DNA of 47,371 bases, taken from NCBI GenBank assembly GCA_021790795.1, contig JAJYFU010000012.1:1-47371 (forward strand), given 5' to 3'. The notes below the pieces were generated by a model. The model did not search any database, was not told the DNA's origin, and saw nothing but the letters and a program-made list of their open reading frames with translations. Both the position numbers and the translations under genes were made by a program. Source of the stretch: Pseudomonadota bacterium (lineage in GTDB: Bacteria > Pseudomonadota > Gammaproteobacteria > Steroidobacterales > Steroidobacteraceae). Below are positions 19,447-28,207 of this stretch, in pieces (the first letter of the stretch is position 1; each line of letters begins with the position of its first letter).

Positions 19447-19881
19447 TTGAAGACGGTGGCCGGCAAGACGCTCGATCAATGGCTCGCGGAGTACTCGCTG
19501 TCTCACCAGCACCGCATCAATCGAGCCATTCACATCGTCTGTGTGCCGGCAATCCTGTTCGCCGTCGTGGCTCTCTTGTGGGGCGTGCATGCGCTCGGCC
19601 TGCGCGTCGCGTACTTCGCCATGATTCTGGTGGCGCCGTTCTACGTGAGCCTGGGTTGGAAGGCGACGGGTATCATCGCGGTACAGCTCCTGATCTGCGT
19701 CCTGATCCTGAGCTTTTGGCCCCGGTCGGTCCCGCTGCTCGCCACCGCAGTCTGGATATTCGGGGCCGCCTGGATCGGTCAGTTCGTCGGCCATGCGATC
19801 GAGGGCCGTCGACCGAAGTTCCTCCAGGACGTCATGTTCCTGCTCATCGGTCCGCTGTGGGTCGTCCTGAAGCATCGCTGA
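19447..19881 (+). CDS. DUF962/Mpo1-like membrane protein
   Basis: TLDQWLAEYSLSHQHRINRAIHIVCVPAILFAVVALL..WIGQFVGHAIEGRRPKFLQDVMFLLIGPLWVV; start TTG 19447 or GTG 19456. Confidence 0.85.
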   Translation: MKTVAGKTLDQWLAEYSLSHQHRINRAIHIVCVPAILFAVVALLWGVHALGLRVAYFAMILVAPFYVSLGWKATGIIAVQLLICVLILSFWPRSVPLLATAVWIFGAAWIGQFVGHAIEGRRPKFLQDVMFLLIGPLWVVLKHR

Positions 19882-20360
19882 GCCCACCCAATCAGCGGGT
19901 TTTCCCTTCCGGACCGTGCGCGCTTCGGCCATACGTGCCGGCCGCCGCATCGGGTGGCACTCGGAGGATCCCCATGCCTGCCGCCGCTGTCGTTCCCGCT
20001 CGAGGGCGGCTGCGACTGCGCTCAGAGCCGCTACGGCGGCGCCGGGCCAGTGCCGTGTGAACACACGCCAGCTCCGGCGGGATTGTCCGGGCCAGCGGCC
20101 TGGGCCGCGGATCGTCCACTACCGCGCACGACAGCCCGTGCCATCGCTGCGGCGAACGCGGCTAGCCCGGCCCTTCGCCCGGGCGTAGGCTCTAGCGGCG
20201 CGCCGAGGGAAGCGCCATTGCGGCTGTTGGCAGCTGGGCTCGGGTTCGCCGCCCGCGGGCTCGGCATCCCTGGCGAGCGCTGCCCAGGGGAACCTCCAGG
20301 CGGCTCGGCCCGCAACTTTCCGGCTCCTGCCGTGTTCTTGCCTCAAACGATGATCCACCC

Positions 20361-20945
20361 GTGCAACTGGCAAGCCCAAGGCCCGATTCTCGAGAGTTCG
20401 CAGCGTTTATGCGCGCCTATCAGGATATGGTTTTCTCCACAGCAGTCCGCCTGACGGGCAGCCCCGCGCAGGCCGAGGACATCAGCCAGGACGTGTTCCT
20501 GAAGGCTTACGAGAATTTCGGGCGCCTGCGAGAAAGTCCGACCGCGGGCGGGTGGCTGAAGACCGTGGCCACGAATCTGACGCTGAATCACCTGACCCGC
20601 CACCGTAATCGCTGGCGGCTGTTCTCCGAAGTCTTCGCCGACGACGGGCGCGAGGCCGATCTGGAGAGCGCCACCGCGACCTTCGACGGCGTCCTGCAGG
20701 AGATGGACGAGGCGCAACGCCATGCGCTCATCGAGCACGCCCTCGGTCAGCTCCCCGACCATCAGCGCGTGCCGCTCGTACTGTTTCACTTCGAAGAGAT
20801 GTCCTACCAGGATATCGCCGCCCGTCTCGGTCACTCCCTGGCCAAGATCAAGACCGATATCCTGCGTGGACGTCTCGCCATGGCCAAGTCGCTGGCGCAA
20901 AGCGGCGTGGCGCCAAGCTCCGCGCAAAGCTGCAACCCGACATGA
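20361..20945 (+). CDS. ECF-type RNA polymerase sigma factor
   Basis: Region 2 (FMRAYQDMVFSTAVRLTGSPAQAEDISQDVFLKAYENF..WLKTVATNLTLNHLTRHRNR) and region 4 (LPDHQRVPLVLFHFEEMSYQDIAARLGHSLAKIKTDILRGRLAM). Confidence 0.93.
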   Translation: MQLASPRPDSREFAAFMRAYQDMVFSTAVRLTGSPAQAEDISQDVFLKAYENFGRLRESPTAGGWLKTVATNLTLNHLTRHRNRWRLFSEVFADDGREADLESATATFDGVLQEMDEAQRHALIEHALGQLPDHQRVPLVLFHFEEMSYQDIAARLGHSLAKIKTDILRGRLAMAKSLAQSGVAPSSAQSCNPT

Positions 20946-21430
20946 ATTCCCCTAACCGCACGCTCGAAGAACATCTGGAACACTTGACGCACGAGGCGCT
21001 GCGGCAGCTTCCGCCGTGCCGCGCGCCCGCCTCGCTCGAGGCCCGCATAATGGGTGAGGTCGCGGCGCGCGCCGCACAGCCGCGCCGGGCCGCCGGCATC
21101 AATCGCTGGCCGCTCGCGGCACGTCTGGCGCTGATGGCGGGCTGTATTCTGTGCATCCCGCTCGCCTGGGTGCTCATGATGAGCCTGCGGATGCAGCTGA
21201 GCTACACGCTGGTGGCCACCGGCGCGATCCCTGTTCTCCACGGCTTTCGGAGCGTGAGCAGCGCGCTGCTGCTGCTCGCCGAGCTTGCCGTTCACCTGGC
21301 TCGGCAGATCCCGGGAGCCTGGCTGTTCGGTGGGCTGCTGGCCACCGGCGCGCTGTACGCGGCCCTGTGCGCGCTCGGCCACCTCGTGCTCCGTTCGGCT
21401 GCACCACATTCCAAGGTTCACTCGGTATGA
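20942..21430 (+). CDS. Putative membrane-anchored anti-sigma factor
   Basis: Overlaps the sigma gene by 4 bp (ATGA); soluble N-terminus LRQLPPCRAPASLEARIMGEVAARAA followed by TM segments; position-based call. Confidence 0.6.
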   Translation: MNSPNRTLEEHLEHLTHEALRQLPPCRAPASLEARIMGEVAARAAQPRRAAGINRWPLAARLALMAGCILCIPLAWVLMMSLRMQLSYTLVATGAIPVLHGFRSVSSALLLLAELAVHLARQIPGAWLFGGLLATGALYAALCALGHLVLRSAAPHSKVHSV

Positions 21431-23109
21431 AACAGATACTCCGCTGGGCGATGACCGGCGCGCTGCTCGCCGGACTGTGCGCATGCATCGCACCTGCCGC
21501 CGCGCACGATACCCGCCGCGTCGAGGTGGGCTCCACGGGCATCGACATCAGGGGCGGCGGCGGCCATGTCGTGATCGGCAACGGGGGAATCCGCATCACC
21601 GATCATTCCAAGTCCATCGTCATCGCGAAACAACAGTCCCGCTGCCCGAGCGGTCAGGAAATCGTCGAGGTCGGACACAATGCGCGGCTTCCCGCGGGCA
21701 GGGCCGCTTGCGACGTCGTGACGGTATTCGGCAACAGCTCGGTCCACGGCACCGTGTCGGACTCCGTGGTCGCGGTCATGGGCCGCACCCGCGTCGACGG
21801 CAACGTCGCCAACAGTGTGGTCACCGTCTTCGGCAACGGCCACATCAACGGCAGCGTCGGCGGCAACGTCGTGACGATTTTCGGCAACCTCAGACTCGGT
21901 CCCAAGGCCATCGTACAGGGCCAGACCGTCAGCCTGTTCGGCTCCTACGAGCGCAACCCGTCGGCGGTGGTTCAGGGCGGAACGGTCCGGCTCATGTCCG
22001 GCATCTTCCACTTCACGGACGCGTTGCAGGGGTGGGGCGAGCATTGTCTGCTCTTCGGCCGGCTGCTCGCGCCCCGACTCGACGTCCTGTGGGCCTGGGG
22101 GGTGGCGCTCGGCCTGCTGGCGATCTACCTGCTGGTGGCCGCCTTGTTCCGTGACGGCCTGCGCCACTGCGTCCGGACGCTGGAGGAGCACCCGGGTCCG
22201 TCGATTCTGACGGCGCTCGCAATGGTGCTGCTCACGCCGATCCTGATGCTCGTCTTGATGGTCGCGCTGACGGTGACCGTGGTCGGAATCATATTCGTTC
22301 CCCTGCTGTGGATCGGCCTGCTGTGCGCGGGGATTTTCGGGCGCGTCGTCACCCTTGCCTGGCTCGGCGGCCGGATACTGCGCGGCGCGCACCGTGGTGT
22401 CGACCAACCCGTCCTGCATGTGCTGGTCGGCGGGGTGCTGGTGTCGGTCTTGTACATGGTGCCGGTGGTCGGCTTCATTGTCTTCGCCGTGATCGGCCTG
22501 ATCGGCTTCGGCACGCTGACCTACACGCTGCTGCTCGCGCTGCGCTCAGCACGCGGCGCCGTGCCGCCGCCACAACCGGCCGAGCCCCCGGGCACGGCCG
22601 GCGCTGCGCCGGGTCCCGGGGCGGCCGCGGCCGACGCAACGAGCGAAACCGCCGCGATGAGCGCTGGCCCCATACCAGGCGCGACGGCGAGCGCCGCGCC
22701 CGCGGAGCCCACCCCGCTCGAATTGATGGCGCTGCCGCGCGCAGGGTTCTGGATCCGCATGGCGGCGCTGCTGATCGACCTGGTGCTGATCAGCGTCTGC
22801 CTGAGTCTGATCGGTCATCACGACAGCGACGGCACGCTGATCGCACTGGCCGCCTACGGCGCGATCATGTGGAAACTGCGCGGCACCACCGTCGGCGGCA
22901 TCATTTGCCACTTGCGCGTGGCGCGCATCGACGGCCGCCCGCTCAACTGGGAAACGGCGATTTTGCGCGCCCTCGGCTGCTTCCTCTCGTTGGTTGCCGC
23001 CGGACTCGGCTTCTTCTGGATAGCCTTCGATGCCGAGCGTCAGGCTTGGCACGACAAGATCGCCGGCACCGTGGTGGTGTCGGTTCCCAAGGTACGGGGC
23101 TTGGTGTGA
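21427..23109 (+). CDS. Exported bactofilin-like beta-repeat / multi-TM / RDD-domain membrane protein
   Basis: Signal peptide, repeats DVVTVFGNSSVHGTVSDSVVAVMGRTRVDGNVANSVVTVFGNGHINGSVGGNVVTIFGN, TM block, C-terminal RDD (AGFWIRMAALLIDLVLISV..TVGGIICHLRVARIDGRPLNWETAILRALG..WHDKIAGTVVV). Confidence 0.82.
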   Translation: MKQILRWAMTGALLAGLCACIAPAAAHDTRRVEVGSTGIDIRGGGGHVVIGNGGIRITDHSKSIVIAKQQSRCPSGQEIVEVGHNARLPAGRAACDVVTVFGNSSVHGTVSDSVVAVMGRTRVDGNVANSVVTVFGNGHINGSVGGNVVTIFGNLRLGPKAIVQGQTVSLFGSYERNPSAVVQGGTVRLMSGIFHFTDALQGWGEHCLLFGRLLAPRLDVLWAWGVALGLLAIYLLVAALFRDGLRHCVRTLEEHPGPSILTALAMVLLTPILMLVLMVALTVTVVGIIFVPLLWIGLLCAGIFGRVVTLAWLGGRILRGAHRGVDQPVLHVLVGGVLVSVLYMVPVVGFIVFAVIGLIGFGTLTYTLLLALRSARGAVPPPQPAEPPGTAGAAPGPGAAAADATSETAAMSAGPIPGATASAAPAEPTPLELMALPRAGFWIRMAALLIDLVLISVCLSLIGHHDSDGTLIALAAYGAIMWKLRGTTVGGIICHLRVARIDGRPLNWETAILRALGCFLSLVAAGLGFFWIAFDAERQAWHDKIAGTVVVSVPKVRGLV

Positions 23110-23110
23110 C

Positions 23111-24379
23111 ATGAGCACGCAGAACGACCCACAGCCCGTGATCGAGCCCGTGGCACGGGAGTCCTCCGCGATCGAGACTTCGGTCGCCGTCGACACCGGC
23201 GGCGGACCCTGGATCGGCCTCGATCGGCCCCCCGCCGACACTGCGACCGAACGCGGCGTCGGGACGCGCAAACTCTGGTGGCTCGCGGCCGGCGTGCTGC
23301 TTGCGCTCGCCGTCGCTGCCGGGGTGACCATGCGGGTGACGCGGGCATCCAAGCCGCTGACGCCACTCGCCGATCAGCGCAACATTCCCCTGGTCTCGAC
23401 CTTCGTCCCGGGTGTACGGCCGGTGAACACCGAAGTCATGGTGACCGGTTCGATCTCGGCGCGCCACGACCTGCCGATCGGCGACGGCGGTCAGGCCGAG
23501 CGCATCGTCGCGGTCTACGTGCAAGTCGGCGACGTGGTCAGGCGGGGTCAGATCCTGGCGCAGCTGGACGATTCAGTTTTGAAACCGCAGGTCGCCGAGC
23601 TCGCCGCGGCCCTTGCCAGGGCACAAGCCCAGGCGGCGCTCGCGGCCGCCGAGTACCGCCGGGCCGTGGCGATCGGCCCGAACGGCGGACTGTCGGCGCA
23701 AAATGTCGAGCAGCTCCAGGCCGCGGCGGCGATGGGCGTTGCCAACACCAGGATGGTCGCGGCGCAGCTGCGGCAGAAACGCGCCGAACTGGCCCTGACC
23801 CGCATCGTCGCGCCGGTCGCGGGCACCGTGCTGACTCGCGCGGCCGAGATCGGTCAGGTGGCCAGCCCCGGAGGCCCGCCGCTGTTCACCCTGGAGGATG
23901 AGAATCGCGTCGAGCTCATCGGACAGGTCGCCGAGCAGGATCTGGCCTCGTTGAAGGTCGGGCAACCGGCGCAGGTATATCTGATCGGATATCCGCGGCC
24001 TTTCCCGGGCCACATCTGGCTGCTCGGCGCCACCGTCGACACGCAGAGCCGGCTCGGCGAGGTGCGCATCGCTCTTGCGCCCAATCCTGCCTTGAGGCCC
24101 GGCGCGTTCGCGCACGCCGTAATCAGCGAGAGTCACGCCGAGCGGCCGGTGGTACCGCAAACGGCGGTCATGACCGACTCCAAGGGATCGTATGTGTTCA
24201 TCGTCAACCGCCGGAACGTCGTCGTGCGCCGACCGGTGCAGCTCGGCGGCGTGCTCGCCTCGGGCGTGGTCATCGCGAAGGGTCTGACCGGGCAGGAGCG
24301 CGTGGTGACCCTGGCGGGCGGCTTCCTGCAAGGCGGCGAGAAGGTGCAGGTGGCGTCCGCCGCGCCGGCACACTCATGA
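23111..24379 (+). CDS. RND efflux transporter periplasmic adaptor (MFP/HlyD family)
   Basis: TM anchor LWWLAAGVLLALAVAAGVTM; lipoyl/hairpin motifs IVAVYVQVGDVVRRGQILAQLDDSVLKPQ..TRIVAPVAGTVLTRAAEIGQVASPG. Confidence 0.93.
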   Translation: MSTQNDPQPVIEPVARESSAIETSVAVDTGGGPWIGLDRPPADTATERGVGTRKLWWLAAGVLLALAVAAGVTMRVTRASKPLTPLADQRNIPLVSTFVPGVRPVNTEVMVTGSISARHDLPIGDGGQAERIVAVYVQVGDVVRRGQILAQLDDSVLKPQVAELAAALARAQAQAALAAAEYRRAVAIGPNGGLSAQNVEQLQAAAAMGVANTRMVAAQLRQKRAELALTRIVAPVAGTVLTRAAEIGQVASPGGPPLFTLEDENRVELIGQVAEQDLASLKVGQPAQVYLIGYPRPFPGHIWLLGATVDTQSRLGEVRIALAPNPALRPGAFAHAVISESHAERPVVPQTAVMTDSKGSYVFIVNRRNVVVRRPVQLGGVLASGVVIAKGLTGQERVVTLAGGFLQGGEKVQVASAAPAHS

Positions 24380-27300
24380 AACGCCTGTCCGCATGGGCGA
24401 TCCGGCACCCGCTGCCGCCGATCGTGCTGTTCGTCGTGTTGCTGTTCGTCGGCATCGTGTCCTTCCTGCGCCTGCCGGTGACACAGAACCCCCACATTTC
24501 CTATCCCATCGTGTCGGTGGTGGTCAGCGAGCCGGGTGCGGCGCCGGAAGAAGTACAGATCCAGATCGTACGCCGAATCGAGGCGGCGGTGGCGGGGATC
24601 GGCAACATCCACCGCATTCTCTCCGACGCCTATCAGGGCGGCGAGGAAACCGACATCGAATTCCGGATCGGCACCCCGATCGATCGCGCCGTGACCGAAG
24701 TGCGCGACGCGGTCACCGAAGTACAGCCCGATTTGCCCAATGACATCCTGCCGCCGATGGTGCAGCAGGTCAAAGTCGACGGCGGACCGATCGTGTACTA
24801 CGCCGTCAGCTCCACCGATATGAGCGACCGGGCGATTTCCTGGTTCATCGACAACACGATCACCAAGACGCTGCTCAGAGTGCCGGGAGTCGCACAGGTC
24901 TCCCGCTACGGCGGCGTGAGCCGCGAGATCCGTGTCGAGCTGAATCCGGCGCGCATGCAGGCCCTCGGCATCACCGCCTCGCAAGTCAACCGGCAGCTGG
25001 CCAATCTCAACATCGACATGCCCGGCGGCCGCGCCGATCTCGGCGACGGCGAGCAGACCATCCGGGTGCTCGGCAACGCGCACACCGCCTGGCAGCTCGC
25101 GCAGACGCAGATTGCCCTCCCCGGCGGGCGGTTTGCCAGGCTCGGCAGCATCGCCACGGTGCGCGACGCCGCCGCCGAGGTGCGCAGCGTCGAGCTGTAC
25201 AACGGGCGCCCCGCCATCTCCTTCGGGGTGGCGCGCGCCCGCGACACCTCCGACGTCACGGTGCTGCGGGGCGTCCAGCGCGCCCTGGCCAAGATCCGCA
25301 AGGAATACCCCGACGTCGAGATCAATCAGACGTTCACCTCGGTCTCTTACACCACACACCAATATCACTCCGCGCTCGAGGCGCTCGTCGAGGGCTCGAT
25401 CCTCTCGGTGTTTGTGGTCTGGCTGTTCCTGCGGGACACGCGCGCCACGTTGATCTCCGCGCTGGCGATTCCGCTGTCGGCGATTCCCACGTTCGCGTTC
25501 ATGGAGGCGATGGGCTTCACGCTCAATCAGGTCAGCCTGCTCGCCCTGTCGATGGTATCGGGCGTGCTCGTCGATGACGCCATCGTCGAGATCGAGAACA
25601 TAGTGCGGCACAAACGCATGGGCAAAAGCGCCTATCAGGCCGCGATCGACGCGGCCGATCAGATCGGGCTCGCGGTCGTCGCGACTTCGTTCACCATCAT
25701 CGCGGTGTTCGTTCCGGTGAGCTTCATGAGCGGCATCATCGGCCAGTACTTCAGACAGTTCGGGCTGTCGGTGGCCGCTGCGGTTTTCTTCTCGCTGCTG
25801 GTCGCCCGGCTGCTGACGCCGGTGATCGCCGCCTACACCCTCAAATCGGAGCCGGAACCGGAACACCGGGACGGTCCGGTCATGGCATGGTACCTGCGTG
25901 TCCTGAATTGGTGCGTACATCACCGCTGGAAGACCGTCGGACTCGGCGTGCTGTTCTTCGTGGCGTCGGTCTACGGCCTGGCGATGATGCCCAAGACGTT
26001 CATCCAGGAGCCCGACACCAGCACCGCGTCGCTCGAGATCGACTTGCCTCCGGGCGTGCAGCTCGCCGACACGAAACGCGTCGCCAACGCGGCCTACCGC
26101 ATCCTCGCCCGACAGAAGGACGTGAAGGCCATCGACGAGTCGGTCGGTGTCAACGGCAGCGTGCGCAAGGCCAACCTGTCCGTCGTCCTGGTGCCGCCGA
26201 GCCAGCGCAGGCTGACGCAGGTCCAATGGCAGAACAGCATGCTCGGCAAGCTGCGCGCGATCCCCAATGCGCAGATGTACTTCCAGGACTTCAACGGCGA
26301 CAGCAACGGACATGACGTCACCGTCGATCTGACCGGAGACAACCTGACGCTTCTGGAGCGCACCGCCCGCAAGGTGATGCGGCAGATGGCGGTGCTGCCC
26401 AGTCTGCGCGACGTCAGCTCCGAGGACGATCTGCCGCGTCCGGAAATCCGCATCCGGCCGCGGTTCGATCTGGCCGCCCAGCTCGGCGTGACGGTTGCCG
26501 ACATCAGCCAGACGATCCGCATCGCCACGATCGGCGATCTGCTGCAGAACGACGCGAAATTCACGCTTCCCGACCGGCAGGTACCCATCCTGGTCAACCT
26601 GCGGCGCTCGGCGCGCGGAAGCTTGACGACACTGGAGAATCTGCCCGTGCCGACCGCGGACGGCGGCACCGTGCCGCTGAAAGCCGTCGCCGCCTTCAGC
26701 TTCGGCGAGGGCCCCACTCAGATACACAGCCGCGACCAGCGCCTGCGCATTGCGATCAACGCCAATCTGAGCAGCGGCGTGCAGCTCGGTCAGGCCATGA
26801 AGGAGATCCACGCGCTACCGGCGCTCGAGCACCTGCCGTCCGGCGTGCATCTGGCGGACACCGGCAATGCACGCCTGATGTCGGAGCTGTTCACCGACTT
26901 CTTGATCGCGATGGGCACCGGCGTATTGATGGTGTTCGCGGTGCTGGTGCTGCTGTTCGCCCGGCTGCTGCAGCCGATCACGATCCTCTCGGCGCTGCCG
27001 CTGTCCATCGGCGGGGCGGTGGGCGCTCTCTACGTCACGGGGGAGCCGCTGTCTCTCGGGGTGATGATCGGCTTTCTGATGCTCATGGGCATCGTGGCGA
27101 AGAACTCGATTCTGCTCGTCGACTTCGCGATCGAAGAGATGCGTGCCGGCAAGGATCGGGTAACCGCGCTGCTCGAAGCCGGACACAAGCGCGCGCGGCC
27201 GATCGTCATGACCACGGTGGCCATGGTCGCCGGCATGCTGCCGGTCGCGCTCGCGATCGGCGACCCTTTCCGCGCGCCCATGGCGATCGCGGTGATCGGC

Positions 27301-27462
27301 GGCCTGCTCGCCTCCACCGCCCTGACGCTGGTGGTCGTGCCGGCCGGTTTCACGCTGGTCGACGACATCGAGCGCTGGATCGGACCGAAATTGGCGAAAG
27401 TGGTGATCGCCGAGCCGGGCGCGGTGCACGCGGCCTCCACGCCGGCGCGTCAGCCGGGATGA
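24376..27462 (+). CDS. RND family efflux transporter permease (AcrB/MdtB-like)
   Basis: 1028 aa; SLLALSMVSGVLVDDAIVEIENIVRH, GVMIGFLMLMGIVAKNSILLVDFAIEEMRAGKDRVTALLEAGHKRARPIVMTT; 4-bp overlap with the adaptor gene. Confidence 0.96.
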   Translation: MKRLSAWAIRHPLPPIVLFVVLLFVGIVSFLRLPVTQNPHISYPIVSVVVSEPGAAPEEVQIQIVRRIEAAVAGIGNIHRILSDAYQGGEETDIEFRIGTPIDRAVTEVRDAVTEVQPDLPNDILPPMVQQVKVDGGPIVYYAVSSTDMSDRAISWFIDNTITKTLLRVPGVAQVSRYGGVSREIRVELNPARMQALGITASQVNRQLANLNIDMPGGRADLGDGEQTIRVLGNAHTAWQLAQTQIALPGGRFARLGSIATVRDAAAEVRSVELYNGRPAISFGVARARDTSDVTVLRGVQRALAKIRKEYPDVEINQTFTSVSYTTHQYHSALEALVEGSILSVFVVWLFLRDTRATLISALAIPLSAIPTFAFMEAMGFTLNQVSLLALSMVSGVLVDDAIVEIENIVRHKRMGKSAYQAAIDAADQIGLAVVATSFTIIAVFVPVSFMSGIIGQYFRQFGLSVAAAVFFSLLVARLLTPVIAAYTLKSEPEPEHRDGPVMAWYLRVLNWCVHHRWKTVGLGVLFFVASVYGLAMMPKTFIQEPDTSTASLEIDLPPGVQLADTKRVANAAYRILARQKDVKAIDESVGVNGSVRKANLSVVLVPPSQRRLTQVQWQNSMLGKLRAIPNAQMYFQDFNGDSNGHDVTVDLTGDNLTLLERTARKVMRQMAVLPSLRDVSSEDDLPRPEIRIRPRFDLAAQLGVTVADISQTIRIATIGDLLQNDAKFTLPDRQVPILVNLRRSARGSLTTLENLPVPTADGGTVPLKAVAAFSFGEGPTQIHSRDQRLRIAINANLSSGVQLGQAMKEIHALPALEHLPSGVHLADTGNARLMSELFTDFLIAMGTGVLMVFAVLVLLFARLLQPITILSALPLSIGGAVGALYVTGEPLSLGVMIGFLMLMGIVAKNSILLVDFAIEEMRAGKDRVTALLEAGHKRARPIVMTTVAMVAGMLPVALAIGDPFRAPMAIAVIGGLLASTALTLVVVPAGFTLVDDIERWIGPKLAKVVIAEPGAVHAASTPARQPG

Positions 27463-27505
27463 GGGGCTCGGGGTCGAGTTTCGTGGCGAACAGGGGGGCT
27501 TGACG

Positions 27506-28066
27506 ATGATTCGTAAACCGTTTCTCGCACTCTGCGCGGCGCTGCCGCTCATGACGCTCGCCGCATGCGGGCATACCGACGAGACCGTCGGCCGCGGATC
27601 GCTGTCGATCGCCTCCGGCGCCGTGCACATCTCGGTGCGCGGCGCGCCGAAAGCGACCATAAAAAGCGACGGTGGTTTGCTGATCGGCCGGCGGATCGTG
27701 CCGCTCAACCCGGCCGAGCAGGCGCTCGCGCGGCATTATTATCAGGATGCGCTCGCCATCGGCGCGGCGGGCAAGGCCACCGGCGAAGCGGGCGGCAAGC
27801 TGGGCATCTCCGTCGTCGGGTCGCTCTTCTCCGCGATGTGGCATGACAATTCAGCGATCATCAAGCGCACCGCCAAGCAAGGCGCAGCCGGCGTGGCAGC
27901 CGACGTCCGGACTCTGTGCGCGCATCTGGCGGGCCTAGAGGCGGCCCAGAACACTCTCGCGGCGGATCAGCCCGCGTTCGCGCCCTACCGCATCATCCGC
28001 CACAAGAATGTGACCGACTGCCGCAAGGGGACCGGACAGCATGCCATCGTGACGTATGCGTACTGA
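27506..28066 (+). CDS. Small lipoprotein, possibly DUF2884/YggN-like
   Basis: Lipobox LMTLAACG; SDGGLLIGRRIVPLNPAEQALARHYYQDALAIG; co-directional with the RND genes. Family assignment from memory. Confidence 0.6.
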   Translation: MIRKPFLALCAALPLMTLAACGHTDETVGRGSLSIASGAVHISVRGAPKATIKSDGGLLIGRRIVPLNPAEQALARHYYQDALAIGAAGKATGEAGGKLGISVVGSLFSAMWHDNSAIIKRTAKQGAAGVAADVRTLCAHLAGLEAAQNTLAADQPAFAPYRIIRHKNVTDCRKGTGQHAIVTYAY

Positions 28067-28207
28067 AGCCAGGCGGATCACGCTCGGGAGAGATTGACGA
28101 CGCCTCGCCGCGCCCGCGGCATCGGGCCGCGGCGGACGCACAAGTGATATCACCAGCGACCCAGGCATCACCGCCGACACATCGCCCATACACAGTTTGC
28201 TTTCATC

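Noticed and set aside
24133-26811. 892-aa antisense ORF opposite the RND adaptor/permease genes
   Set aside because: High-GC shadow ORF; composition (His/Arg/Gln/Asp-rich, no recognisable motifs) and complete overlap with a clear RND permease indicate an artefact.
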